A DNA stretch of 64,000 nt, taken from assembly GCF_000524195.1 (NCBI RefSeq), contig NW_020170404.1, positions 52,874-116,873 on the forward strand, in the 5' to 3' direction. The position numbers were made by a program, and so were the translations under genes. This DNA comes from Echinococcus granulosus. Its lineage: Eukaryota > Platyhelminthes > Cestoda > Cyclophyllidea > Taeniidae. The notes under the pieces are model-generated. The model ran no database searches, had not been told where the DNA came from, and worked only from the letters and a program-made list of their open reading frames with translations. Positions 39,021 through 52,200 of the stretch are shown piece after piece (position 1 is the first letter of the stretch; every line of letters begins with the position of its first letter).

Positions 39021-39704
39021 AACTAGCACTTAGAGTATTACACAGCAATTCGTCACCTCTTTTGAGATGCGTCTCCCACGCACTCCTTGGTCAACCTTCC
39101 GCATCGGACATCACGACGTAGTCGGTGTTGTGAGGAGAAACATCCACGAACCAAACGCACCAGACTGTAACTTCACTGATCCCTCTTGACAACTCCATTG
39201 CATCTGGAGTTTCATCGAGTTAGGAAACTATCCTGGAGGAAGGGAGAGTGTACTGAATCACTGACTGACATCCAGAGTTATTTCATAATAGACGGAGCTT
39301 AAAGCAGTATCGTGGGGATGAAATTTTGCGCCTGTTCCTCCTTGTCACTTTGCTCTCACTTCAATGCTGTCCAGTCACATCCATCTGGGTTCTATCCACC
39401 TCGTAGAGAGGCGGAGGAGGTATTGAGAGTTCACTCAGTTGACAACTTCATGCAGGCACCGCAGACAACTCTGTAGCGAACTTTTTCAGATGGTCCACGG
39501 GCGACATCGCTAACTGCAGTTGTTAATAGCACTCCTGCAGAACACGGAACTGGGATGGTTGGGGAAGGTGGACGTCAATTCCATTTCTTCTATTAGGGAG
39601 TGTGAGACATTCTCCCAGCCACAGTTACATGCCCTTCATCCATCCTTTAGGATGGAGTTCGCTTGCCGCTGCCACCAATGGAGCGCCCACAGATTTGCCT
39701 AATG
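39021..39704. other. Sequence between repeat copies, no gene recognised
   Basis: It has no stop-free frame with coding character and no recognisable element. Its composition is like that of the repeat-flanking sequence, so it could be part of an older, longer element. Confidence 0.35.
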
Positions 39705-39835
39705 TCAAAAGAAGTCATTATGCTAAGACAGTAAATGGGATGTCGACGTAAAGGAGGGTTGAGGGGCTACTGGTATGGTCTGGAGACTGTACCGTTCAGA
39801 GGAACTCTAATGGAGGAGTCGATAGTGCCACCTTG
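39705..39835 (+). repeat. Copy of local short repeat
   Basis: It contains AAAGAAGTCATTATGCTAAG, the GATGTCGACGTAAAGGAGGG segment and GGCTACTGGTATGGTCTGGA, in the same order as the copies at 41.5 and 43.1 kb. Confidence 0.65.
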
Positions 39836-40829
39836 AAAAAAAGGAAGAGTGGTCCAAACGATCGAGGTGTTAGAGACTCAGGAGGATTGAGGGATGTGTT
39901 CCAAAGTGAATGCCGGCTCCTCGAAACCCCTGCTGTAAATTATTGAGTAGATTGTAATGCTCTTCCACGTAGTAATGTTGGCGTGCTACACTCTTCTTTG
40001 TCCACACTGCTACAGTGCTGAGGTGGGTTTGCACCAGACAATGGATATTGGACACAGCCCACTATGCACGAGGGCCATCAACGAGTAAAAAGTGATGCGC
40101 CCTCAAACGAGAATAATAAAGCACACAGCGGTGATTCAGTGGTACAACTGTGCGGACAACTGTGCTGTCCACCAGACAAAAGTACAATTCGACAACGATT
40201 TCCTCTTGAAGGGCGCCAACAACTGTGCAAAGATGCGGTGCTGGAAGTTGGCGATAACCGCCAACTAGCATTTCTGCGGAATATACGATTCCACCTGTCT
40301 GTGTGAGTGAAAGTGTGTGCAGCCCCCACAAGGGGGGATCTGTAAATAGGTTCACCCCAAAATAACGCCACCTCACACAGAGGAATGAGTGTGATGAAGC
40401 ATTGAGTGAGGAGCATGGAGAGTAGATAAAACTTGTTTACCATTCAGGCAAACAGTTAAATGAGTGGAAGTTAGGTGGTAGAGCCGTGAATTTGTAAAGC
40501 CGCAGTTGTGCCATTTACGTGTTAGTTGATGTAACGGAAGTAATGAAGGATATGTAGCAAACAATGTGGTGTATTCACTGTTTGCGTATACCTAGAATTG
40601 CAACATTCTACTACTGTTCTTATTAGAATGTAATTTCTTGATTTTTTGTGTTTCCCTTCGCTTAAATTTTGCGGGCCTCTGAGGCGCCCCCTTTTTGCCT
40701 CCACCGGACGTCCTGGCTGCCGAGCCGTCAGTCACCCACTTCCCAGTCCTTCTCTACGTTAGCAGTACGTATCCTACTTTGGTATTATTACTTCTTTAGT
40801 CTTCTAAAACTGATTATGTATTGTTGACC
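39836..40829. other. Inter-repeat sequence with open frames on both strands
   Basis: Overlapping frames of about 100 codons occur at 40062-40443 on the minus strand and 40064-40306 on the plus strand. Neither has a recognisable domain. They may be remnants of a mobile element, but no terminal repeats or catalytic motifs are visible. Confidence 0.3.
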
Positions 40830-40955
40830 TCCAGAAGAACTGGTGCGGGGAGGACTGCCCGCATGGCCTAGAGGCCAGTCCGCCCGGCGGACGTACAGTG
40901 GCGGCGCCCTAATTATCCCGTTACCAAAACCAAGAACTAAACAAACAATTAAGGG
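40830..40955 (+). repeat. Copy of local short repeat (right half)
   Basis: Shared pieces are GCATGGCCTAGAGGCCAGTC, GCCCGGCGGACGTACAG and GGCGGCGCCC, with the tail TTACCAAAACCAAG and AACAAACAATTAA. Confidence 0.65.
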
Positions 40956-41499
40956 GTCACGCTAGAGGTTTCACTACTTGTTTAAAGCATAACCCACCCA
41001 GTCTCCTGACGATAACTTGACTAACTCTAAGGCACAGTGATTAATCATGGGTTAAAGTGTCTCCACAACATAAAGCAATTCGTGGATTATAAATCAAAGT
41101 GTAGAGCTAAAACACACACATGATTCAGCACTTTTGCAGCTTTTGAAACCACTTGCTGAGGCGATATCACTCATTTTTTTATTGCTCGAAGTCAGGAGTG
41201 GGAAAAAAACCAATTTTGCCACCTGAAATTGAAATCCTACCGACTTAAATGCATAAAATTTACCTTTCGCAGTGGTCACCATTCCCCATTCCTTGAAGAG
41301 CAATCAGTTAACTTAGAGTAAATTGCACAAAGTCTTCACTAGTTGCCCCAAAATATGCGCCGCACGGCCATTGAAGTAGAATAAGGCAGCGTTTGACTTT
41401 AACCGATGTGAGCAGGTGCCCTACTCCCATCCATAGGCTTGAATTGTTTTGTCAGAAAAGGGCTGGATTATGTTGAAAAATCTTGGGCTTTCTAGAGCC
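40956..41499. other. Inter-repeat sequence, nothing recognised
   Basis: AT-rich sequence without coding or RNA features that I can support. Confidence 0.4.
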
Positions 41500-41690
41500 T
41501 CTAATCTTGCCTGAGGATAAAAGAAGTCACAATACTTGGACCGATCGTATGTCGCCAACGTATAGAGGGGCTGGAGGGGCGCTACTCACCTCGTCTGGAG
41601 GCCACGTCGCCCAGCGGAGGTACAAAGGCGGGACCTCAAGTACCCGGAAACCAAAACGAAGGGTTAGACAATAACCAAAGTATTACTGGT
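41500..41690 (+). repeat. Best-preserved copy of local short repeat, about 190 bases
   Basis: Order of shared blocks: CTGAGGATAAAAGAAGTCAC, AATACTTGGACCGATCGTAT, a GGGCGCTACTC block, GTCTGGAGGCCACGTCGCCC, AGCGGAGGTACAAAGGCGG, CCTCAAGTACCC, ACCAAAACG, and a tail GTTAGACAATAACCAAAGTA. The same blocks recur in the other copies with substitutions and small indels. Confidence 0.75.
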
Positions 41691-42884
41691 TTCATTAAGG
41701 TAATTTTTTAAATTTTTCATGTGGAATTGATTAAATTACGTAAAATTACGCGTGTAAAGTGGTACAGTCTCGATGAGATAAAAGGAATTTCGTGCAGCAC
41801 AGAATTTTGAACTCTGCGTAGAGGAGAGATGACTAGGCCGTGTGTGTATGTGCATCAATTCGTGCGCAAAGAGGAGCCTCGTCGAAGCGTCATTTTGAAG
41901 TTGACCTAGTTCGCAACCTCTTGCTAGGTTAGTCAGCGTCTACCAACTAGGTCTCCAATTTCTCATACATACACACACATGCACACACACGCAAACGACA
42001 GGCACATCTGATTCAAAAAAGAGCTTCGCATGCAGGCTGGCGGCGTCTTCACTCGCAAGCTTAGAAAAAAAATGTGAAAAAAGGAACTTTCATTACAGGA
42101 TAATCCCTTTACCCATTTTGTGTGTCTGGTGAAATTTTACCAGCAAGCCCACCAATGAGAGTTGTTTTACGCAACTCCACCCCCACCGGCTTTTTGTCAG
42201 TTAAGATCAATATTTTATCGACCGGTTTTTAGGTTGAGTGGCTTTCGGCGCCGCAGCTGAATCATACTCCTAATTTCACCAATCTGGAAATTAATGCCTC
42301 TAGTCTGATTATAAACCGATTATTTGATTGTGCACAGATTAATCAAAAGGACCAAACGCGTAATTTGTCGAATTGCCTACGCAAGTACACTTTTCAATTA
42401 TTGAAATTAAACCTTTTCCCTTAGTCATTTACCATACCTATCTAGTTCATTAGGTAGACTTGGAATAAGAACAGTAACAACTGGAAATACTTGTTCTTTT
42501 TTTTCCTCCAAAATTACCTTCACTTTAACCTTTACCAAAATGAATTTGAAGCGATAAAACTACCCTATCACGCCATTTTCTGTGAAAGTTGGACTACATA
42601 ATCAACATTAGTTGTTCACCAAACGCTCCCAGTTTATCATAAATTTATACATAGATTCTTATTTTGTCTTGTTCCCGGGCATTTTGCTACCTGACATTTC
42701 TCTCTACAACTCGGTTATAAATTCAAGCATACATACATAGAAGAAGAGAAAGTGTATGGCGAATTTGGAGTAAAACAGGCAGTTTTGTAGTTGACAAAAA
42801 TTGTCAACATTAAGTTATCGCGTATAACCCATTTTCCAGAACTGTTTGGAGTGTTCACAAAAAACGAGTAAAAATTGGTTGAGT
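41691..42884. other. Inter-repeat sequence with a short AC-rich patch
   Basis: An (AC)n-like patch lies at 41967-41996. Otherwise it is AT-rich intergenic DNA without recognisable genes. Confidence 0.4.
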
Positions 42885-43050
42885 CTTTCCTGAAGACGAA
42901 AAAAGTCATAATACTAGGAAAGGAAATGCATTGCCGACGCACAGAAAAGCTGGGAAGAAGGCCACGTCGGCCACCGGAAGCATGATCTCGGAGCCTTAAG
43001 TATTCGCATAACCAAAATGCAGCGTCAAACAAGCAATCAAAGTATTTCAG
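42885..43050 (+). repeat. Copy of local short repeat
   Basis: It starts CCTGAAGACGAAAAAAGTCA, passes through TTGCCGACGCACAGAAAAGC and ends in ACCAAAATGCAGCGTC then AAACAAGCAATCAAAGTATT. The tail block matches the 41.5 kb copy closely. Confidence 0.7.
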
Positions 43051-43104
43051 CTATTTCATGTGTGTCAGAAAGAATATTGCAGGTTGTTTGTTGATGCGTA
43101 GCAC

Positions 43105-43290
43105 CCACGACTTCCCTGAAGACAAAGGAATACCTAACATCCGAACGGACTATGCATTACCGATCTGCAGAAGGGCTTGGGGCGCTACTCCCATGGCCCA
43201 GAGGCCATGCCACCCAGCAGAGGTACAAATGGCGGTGCCTTAAGTGATCCTTTACCAAAACCGTGATTTATCTAAGCAAGTAAAGCACAA
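43105..43290 (+). repeat. Copy of local short repeat, full length
   Basis: Blocks in order: CTTCCCTGAAGACAAAGG, the ACGGACTATGCATTACCG block, GCAGAAGGGCTTGGGGCGCT, ACTCCCATGGCCCAGAGGCC, CAGCAGAGGTACAAATGGCG, and CCTTTACCAAAACCG. It lies less than 60 bases after the previous copy, in the same orientation. Confidence 0.75.
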
Positions 43291-44575
43291 CTGTTATCGC
43301 AGTACCGATTACATCGATCATCGAAAGTCATAACGTCTTTATTTAAAGGTGCCAAAGGTCACAGAATGCTCATGAACACCAATGCTGGTAAATTAATAAC
43401 AATAATTTCTCAACGAAATCGAAAGGGGAATATTTTATTAATAAGTGGTTATGAGGCAACTTACGAGTCCACTCTAATCCCTACCTGTGCCTGTGTTCAT
43501 GTCACTGCAGCGCGAGGTTTCGCATGGAATACCGTGTGCTATTTAGTGCGTCCACCGACCATGTTTAGCTGGTCCTAATGGGTATAAATATCCCATCCAA
43601 CATATTGCATTGGACGGATACTATACTACTGATTTGAGTAATATCAACTTTCGACAGTTCGTCTAGTGTCGCATAGCAGATCACGATGATTCGCCTTTTT
43701 AACCGCAAGGGCTTACACTACCAGCTTCTCCTTAGCTTCTCCCTCCGTTAATAAGGTTAACGCCAGACCGGCATGTCTCGTGACCTCGGGGAAAACTCAG
43801 ACAAAGCAACATAATATAACGATGTCCATAAGCTGGAGGTAGTGGCTGTCCCGCTTGTTTGTAAATATTTCATTTCACTTCGTTAGCTTCTTCTTCATCT
43901 TCCATTTTCGAAAGCGTAATTAAGTGGGATGTAAATAACCTTGTGAGTATCTTAAATACGGAAATGTGAGCGTTGTTAAGACTCTATGAGAAAACCAACA
44001 ATTGGACTTATTCAAGTCGGATCGAATTGTCCAAGATGCAGTCATAAAGTCTTCAAAGCGAAGAAACGGTTGGTCTTATTCATGCTCCTTCAAGGGGGGT
44101 GATCCTGTCGGCTGTTCTTTCCGCATAGTTTTTTTATTCCGAGGAATCCAATAAGTTGATAAGGGTGGTGACTGCTGTGGCCAAATTTTTAGCAAAAGGT
44201 AGCTTCATTTTTGGACGGAAGACTTATATGAAATGGAGGTTAATTCGCAATTCTTAGCAAGGTTAATTCTCTCTTTTCCAAGAACATGGAAAGTGGGAAA
44301 GGGGTAAAAACGCGAGCTCACTTAGAGCCAGCGCAGAATGAGCGCGACTAAGATAACGATCAGCTCGAGAGGTTTCAGCGTTTAAGCCAATTCTTGAAGT
44401 GGCTGTGTATTATAGAAAACGGATTATCTACGCATGAATGGGGCATTATGAGAAAGATCTAGTGAGGAGACCTTGGCGACTAGTTGGCTTCTTACGAATG
44501 GGCGTACGTTCATTTCCATGCCGACGTGGGATCACTGCAGCTATCCCTGATTTTGTGTGTCCCTTTATCAATACG
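43291..44575. other. Inter-repeat sequence, nothing recognised
   Basis: No coding or RNA features that I can support. Confidence 0.4.
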
Positions 44576-44602
44576 CTAGCACTGCAGCGCTGCAGCGCTG
44601 CA
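44576..44602. repeat. Short tandem palindromic GCTGCAGC repeat
   Basis: GCACTGCAGCGCTGCAGCGC followed by TGCAAG: three CTGCAG units spaced by GCG, each self-complementary. It directly abuts a copy of the local repeat. Confidence 0.7.
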
Positions 44603-44735
44603 AGACTTCCCTGAGGTCCAAAGGAGACATGATACTTGGACCGAATATGCGCTATCGACGTGCAGAAGGGATTAGGACTACTGACATGTTCCGGATGCCG
44701 GTTCACGCAACGGAACCTCCAAATGGCCTATTGAC
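44600..44735 (+). repeat. Copy of local short repeat
   Basis: Shared blocks: ACTTCCCTGAGGTCCAAAGG, ATACTTGGACCGAATATGCG, CTATCGACGTGCAGAAGGG, and a diverged right half beginning ACTACTGACATG. Confidence 0.7.
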
Positions 44736-46231
44736 AGACGCGAGAGTTAAAAAAAAAAACAGTTAACTTATTAGAGACTATTCTTAAACAAAAACGCTCC
44801 CAAAGACGTAAAAAAGGTGCAATGGAACTTTGTTGTCTGTAAACTTGATGGGAAATTTAATAATAGGAAAAATTTTGCAGAAATTACAACTATATTGCAA
44901 TTACCGAGAAGTTCGACAAATACGGACTTTGGTAATTCTTTTACCTTAAAAATGTAAAATAAGTGTGGATTTTGAAATGCTCACAGATTAGGACTCTAAC
45001 TAGCCTGTAGACTCAAATCCAAAAATGGCCTTCAGAGGAGGGGGTGAGATCAGGAGAAACCCATTGTATGCATTACTTTTAGGGGAAACAGAAATTTTAC
45101 GCCACTTATTATTCACAAAGACACTGGTATTTGTGGCTCTGAGGTTCTATGTATGCGTGACGGTATGGAAATTCTTCGCAGAATTGTATTTTATAACTGC
45201 TATTAGTTCGGGCTTACGTACAACAGAGTGGGAATGTAAAAGAAAATGTACGTGTGTGATGCAGACAGATTGACTTCTCACATAAATTTAACACATATAC
45301 AAAATAAGGTATGCATTATGTTCCAGTCAGTATGTGGTGGGTTGATGTCTGGCTGTGCGTGCTCTTCAGCCCCCACGGGTTGTACACTCATTATGCACTG
45401 TTACCTTCGGACAGGCTAACACCCTCCCAGCTCTACTATAAGTTAATAATATGCAATAGCAATGGCACGACCTTGGATTATCATGACTTTAGGGGAGACT
45501 TGGGGTGTTACATTGGTGGCCGAGGCAGGCGAGGCCGACCCAAAAGGACAGCTATCCTAATTTTTGAGGGTAATTGGTGCGTATATGCGAACCTGCAAGG
45601 ACTTCTAACGGAAAGTTAGAAAAGTTTAGTAAGCACCATTCCTGATTTACGGGTGGTTTTTGAGGTACCGACTACGCGGTGGTAACTGACACAAATGCGC
45701 GACGATAAGCATTGAAAGGAATGACTCTTAGAAGAAGAGAGCGAAGGTTGTATCTTCATCCTTTGATATGTCTCTGGACCATAAAAATAGTCTCATAGTA
45801 CTTCACCACATTATTAAAGCATATTTTTTCATACTGCTATAGCCTTATACGACTTGGGAGAAGCCTTAGGACCCTAGAATTACCACCAAGGGCCGCATTA
45901 AAAACATCAGCACAAACTATATAATTCGACCAAATTTTAGTAGATTTCAGAGTTAGTAACTCTTCCAACGTTATAAATCCTACTAATAGGATTTTTAATA
46001 CCATACTATACTACCATACTATACCATACCATACATTTAACTTCTTGGAAAATTACCTGCATTGTCAAAGAGATCCCGTAAATTTTGCGATTGGGGAAAT
46101 CTTACAATTCCTTGGATAGAAGTCCTTAAAGGTTTTGCACCTATTTAATTAAAATACCCTTTCATGAATTTCGTTTCAATTCGTTATTATAGATTGTGAG
46201 TGCCAGGCGTGCGCACTACGGAAAATGAAAG
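44736..46231. other. Intergenic upstream of the KASH gene
   Basis: It includes a short ATACCATACT tandem patch at about 45998-46035. The right end should hold the promoter of the KASH gene; no core motif is obvious. Open frames at 45025-45273 and 45311-45619 show no recognisable domain. Confidence 0.4.
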
Positions 46232-49200
46232 ATGAATGATTCTGTCTGTCGCTGTGTGGAGTCGGTGAGTCGGTCAGATGTTACTTACGCAGCCTAGCAG
46301 GAATGTGATGAATTTTCTATTCCCAACAAAATTCTCTTGTCTGGAAGTTTCGAACGCCTCTCTAAGCAGTGCAAAAGTGCCTTGAGAAAGTTGACTGAAG
46401 TGTCTGAAGTAAGATTCTTGTTAACATGTGATGCTTAGAATGATGAGAAGAAACAGGACAAGAATGCCCTGAACTTTATGCCTTTTGCGAAGACGACTTT
46501 CGATTTTCAAAGTGAAGCGCATCAATTACTAAGCTGGTTGAAGTTAGCTGCAAAGACTATTCAAAGTAAACCTTTTGATTGTCGAAGTGTTCAGTCGCTG
46601 TTGATGTATAAGGTACATGTTTCAAATAATACTTATATCATAAATATTGTTCATGATTGAATGGGGCTGTCTACTATCCATAACGTCATTCTACTTTACA
46701 GTATTTGTGCTCTGAAATTTTAGGCATACATTGGTGTTTTTGCTTCACTGGAGTCAAGTTATCGTCATGTGCATTTATTTACGGAAAAATTGTTACTTTT
46801 TGCGCGTCCTGTCTCGTTGTCTGTGACGTTACCATTTCTGGGCGAAACCACTCCGAAATCTGCATTTTCTAATTCACCTTTCTCCCCTCGCACTGTGCTA
46901 GCAAAAGACTATGGCCAACTTCTGAAACAGGTGGATATTTTCTGGGTTAAGGTTGGGTCACAGCTCCATTCCTTCGGTGAAAATATTGATGAACCGGTTG
47001 TTTTATCAAGTGAGTTGATATTTCCCCTTTAAGTTGACAGCAAGAAATTTTGAAACTGGTTGTTCCCATATTTCGGTATTTGCGCTTTCATTACTTTGTT
47101 TTGTAGCTCTGCAAAATGAGATCTCAGTACTCTCTGGGTTGATTGCTGAGGTAAATGAAAGTAAGTCTTGTTTATTTGTGTGAAAATCATGATAAGTACC
47201 TCATTATTTACTAAGTAATTTCATAGTGTCCATTTGAATTTGTCGCACGCTTTCGTCGCGGTTTGCGTGTGAAGCGCACTTTTTCCATAAAGTGTTAAGG
47301 GTTAACGACTTATCTTGGTTTTGAGTTTCTTCTCACTCCTCGATCCTCACCATGTTTTATTTCTGCTAGTTCCCATTCTTTAGAATGTCGTTTTAGCTGA
47401 ATCGTTGTTTGGAATATTAAGCTCACCATTTATTACTTCGCTTTGTTGAAAGTGTCTTTTTAAATATCACAAATATTACTTTAGCGTCTAAGCTATCATG
47501 ACATCCTGACATCATAATAAGTCGACAAGACGACCCTATTGATTTGTATGTTAGTCATTAACTTATCAACCCAGTTTACCATATAAATCCACATTATAAT
47601 TTAATATAATCTAATATTGGCGTCCCCAGATGATATAGCCGATACCTGGTTGTCTTTGGAATTATAAAAACAAATTTTAAACTAAAAATTATATTTTCCT
47701 CACGCACCATATTGGCACAATTTAGAGCCTTGGAATGATATTCTCAGACAAGACCAACACTTTTGATATTGATTAGTTACTTTGAAATCGAAACATGTCT
47801 AAATGCGCAACAACAGGCCCAGATTGTGCGGTTATTGGATTGCAGTTGCAATTTTTATTTAGAGACGTTTATCTAGAATTTTTTGAAAACTTACACTACT
47901 CCATGTAAAACTGCTTGGTTATCAGTTTGGTGCGTTTGTGATACTCACACTGAGGCGTAAATATTTGCGCATTGAATTATTCATATTTTGTGATTTTTTT
48001 CCCCAATTGGGCAAGTCGACGCAGTCAGGCCAGTCGATTTAAGTGAGATCTAAATGTAATTTGGGTTCACGTTGCAGTGAAGCTTCTAGACATTTACTAC
48101 TACTCATTGTTATTAAACTCATGAGAGCAGAGGTATCTAACGCCTTTAATGTTTTGTTTAGATATATTTAATTGAGATTGCGTTCCAAGTAATTTGTTGT
48201 CATGACGATAGGAAATTGGGCATCCACGGTGATACCACACAATTGGTCAGTGTACGTATCGCCTCAAATATGCATATTAGTTTTGCTTAACGATGCATAA
48301 CACTGGTGATTTCCGAGGAAACGTATTGTTGTCTTGGTGTCTAGATAGCTCTCCTTTCTCCTTCAGCTTCACCCTAATTTTGGTAGTTTGATGTCTAGTG
48401 TCATACTTCTTACTAAAGGCTGTAAGAAGATTGTAATTTTTCCATTTTAACCCTTATTTTGTCTTTTCGTTGTATTAATTCCTATCACATTAGGTTGTGT
48501 GTGTTTCCTCTTATTCTACCTCGCTGGTTGACTTATCAAAAATTCTTGTCTTGATTGTTTATTATTTAAATGCTCAAGTATTGAGTTGTCGCTTATCCTA
48601 CTGCACATTATATTACTCATTGTTGTCAGTTGAGATCGATAACTTTTTTGTGTGCTTGTATCATTCTTAATAATTTATGTGTCTGCAATTTGCATAGGGG
48701 TTTCGTGACTGTCGGTTTGTGGCTATAAATGTAATAATTCAATTCGGCATCGGTTTAGCACAATGAAATGCGATTAAGTGCTTTTAATTAATGAGGCACT
48801 TGCATCCGTGTCTCTGTTGTGTTTCCTCAATATCATCTTTCTTTCGTGCGCCAAGCTTAGGCATTTACTTACGATTACCATCTACCGTATTCCTTCTTCC
48901 CAGAAAAGTACCTCACAGATCATTGCGTATTTACCCCACCAGTTCGCAGCATAATGTGCATTTATTCGATATACACTCTCAAGACATTTAAGATCAAAAA
49001 GCTTAGTCATTTAGGGCAATCCTTATTTGCTACCAATTTCATTGCACACCTGGTTGGTCTGGATGTTACTTGCTGTTTTGATTATCCTTTTTCTAGAAAC
49101 TGACAATATATATCACCTTACGAGGCAGAGCTTTGCAGGGTCGATTGACAAGGTAGCCTACAAAGCGCTGAAGGTGAGCATCGGGTTTTTTTTTAAATTT

Positions 49201-52200
49201 GCATGTTCACTTTGATTCACCTGTAACAATCCCAGCGGCTGTGTTTGTTCATACACGACGTCTGCAAACAGTGCTTTGACTCTCAATAATGTACTGCTTT
49301 CTTCATTCCTTCCAAGTGGCTACACAATATGTTTCCTTCATTCTCGTTTTTGGCTTGATGTTGAACTTGCTATCTTGTGCAAAGCACAAGGATTACTATG
49401 CTATGTCTTGCTGCTTCGGCTTTCAATTCTTTAAAGCTCAATCCTACCTTCTTATTCAGACCTTGCTAAATTTAGTCCTGATTGATGCTTCTGGTTGTGC
49501 TGATCTCAGACACGATTCCTCGGTGCACTGGTCTATCCTCACGACTCAGTGTACTTTAGTTTTCGTGTCCCATAAATGAAGGCATGACTTGCCTCTTCCA
49601 CAGGAAGGTTGGTGTGATGAGTCATTGAGTTGTACATTGCTTATTTTTTGTCTTGCCCCAGGCTACGGTTGGATTCGCTTCCCTTTCCAGACACCAAGCT
49701 CACGAATATTCTGCATTTACTTTTTTAAGGGGAGAGTGTGCAGCATTTTCACATTTAATTTTCTCGCGGTAAATTGCGTCAACTAAGATTCGTTTGAATG
49801 AACCCATAATTTTCACCTTTTCTGGTTATTCGTGATTAGCACACTTCGTCTCACCCATTTTGGGGCACAATTTACTCGAGGATCAATGATCGTTCTGTTT
49901 AGTAATGATTCAAGTGTCTTTTATCACGTTGCCTATATGGTAAACTGCGGATTTTCTGACTATGCAAAGGGCGTTTATTCTGTAAACTATTTCCTTGTTT
50001 AGATTTCCTATACTCTGAAAGTTAGTGACTTCTAAAACTATTTTTTTTGTTTGGAATATTTACCGAATTGCAAAGCTATTTTTGCCGTCTTAGTTACCCT
50101 TTTGTGCTGCATTCTAAAAATAAGTGTGAAGAAAACGAATCTGTGGGATTATTTGGGATATTTTTCAGTGCAGTGTTGGGTCGAGCAACCACCAGATCCG
50201 AATGACGTGTTTGAAGAGTGTTATTTTTATTTCAGTGGTGTATACACAAGTCCTGCTTAACTAAAAATTTCCGATCGAGGAACGATGACATTTCCCTTTG
50301 ATGATAGCACTTCAGATCTAAACATTTCACTGCTCCCGGAAGGAAATTAGGCTAACCTTCTTCCAGCATCTAGCCCTCTCATGATGACCTCGTTTAATCA
50401 CTAGGGTCGAATCAAGGCTGCTGATTCATTCTCCCTTACGGTTTCAGTACCGATCCTCTTTGCCCTAAATCCCCTCCTTTGGCCTAGTCTTGGTGACCTT
50501 CCATGCATGTAGCCTTTAGTTTCAAGTTTACGTAACCTAAACGCTTAAACTTACGGACTTTTATTTGAAAGATTGTATGATCGACTTACATTTCGCTAAG
50601 TTGAAAGGCTACTCCATTTTGTCCTACGTATGGACAGCACACTTGCTTTATTTCGAAGGCATTTAGCCCTCAGTTACTCCACCCCTTGACTTTTAACATT
50701 TTGCACCTTAGCAAACTAACTACGAGTCTGACAGTGTAAATTTGTGCATATTTGCAATGGTTTCTTGTGTTTTAGTTTCAGGGTTAATGTGAATTATTTC
50801 CTGCGGCAGCTGGTCAACCTCGACTTTTTCATGCCTTAGCGAAATCGCTCATATAGTTAATCGCTCCACCCATAATTAGGTGACTTATGTGGCTCTTAAT
50901 TTGCGTTCTTTAAGTAAAGGGTTGGCGCAAATTGTCAGACAAAAGTTTGCAGACAAATGTGCGATGTTTTAGTGCTGTAGGTTTAGAATGTATGACGTGC
51001 ATTTATCACATGTAAAGCGGCAGTGCTGTATCAGGAGCGAATTGTTTGTCTCAAATACCGTTTTGTGGGGGCGTCATTGTTTTCTGCTAACTTGCTTTTT
51101 GTGTACCACATTCTGAAGTTGTTAACATAGTTTCTTTTGTGGGTATGTTGTTTTAGCCAAAAGTGCCTCATTTGCCATCCCCTGTATTCAAGAGTAAACA
51201 AAGGGCACCATAGGGGTCTATCACAAGAGTTTTGTTTTTGTTAGTTTTTGTGTCATATTCCGCCACTCAGTTTGGGTGTGTTCTCCTATTTTCAAAGAGC
51301 TATCGTGGTTATCTTTCTTTTCTACTCCGGGTGAATTTCATGAGAAAATAGTGTTCTTATTTATCTCCTGTAGATTGAGCATTTGAAGCTGAAAAAAATT
51401 TCCCGACGTCTATACAATGTTCAGGAGTTGATGAGTCACTTGGAAGGCCGGATGGCGGAAAAACCCTGGTTCGACCTCTCCTCTGGGAGGGCTGACATCG
51501 TGGCGTCTTCTGTAGGCATGGTATCTGATCTAATTGGCGGTGTTCACGAGGTCTGGCTGAAACAGCTGGAACTGCGGGAGATTTCCAAACTAACCTTTAC
51601 CAAACATGACCCTAATCAGGTGCGCCTTTGATTAAAATATGGACACTGCTGATTTGTTTTGATAAATTACAAGATGATAGGGATAAATTCAGGAATTTTA
51701 GCGAAAGTGTAATGCTGCACAAGCCTAAACCTGCATTTTTATTCAAAATGTGGCAGCGAATAAATCTTTGACCTAACCTTTATGCGCTAGTGGTAGCTTA
51801 GCTGTATGCGATGCCTTTTTATTTCCATGCATACATAAATTTTATGGGATGTAAACTCAAGAAAGTTGTTTTGATTTTTGAGGTTTGAAGCAACATTCTA
51901 CTTTTCATAGGTGCAGTTCTTTTCACTTTGTATTTTGCGTGAAGTAAAATTAGGTGTATTGGCGCTTCCAAAACAAAGTTTTATTGTGTAACCGACCAAA
52001 CAACAGGGATGGTTCGGGATGATGGTAATCTGTTTACTTACGGTGATAATAATGTATCGTATTAATTATTTGGAAAGCTGACTGTCAATCTTGATGCTTA
52101 AATTAGACCAGATATGGGGAGGAAGTGAGTTGAAACTAAGGTGAATACTGACGGTGTGAATCAAAACCTGTTATGAAAACGGATTTTTCTGCATTAGGCA

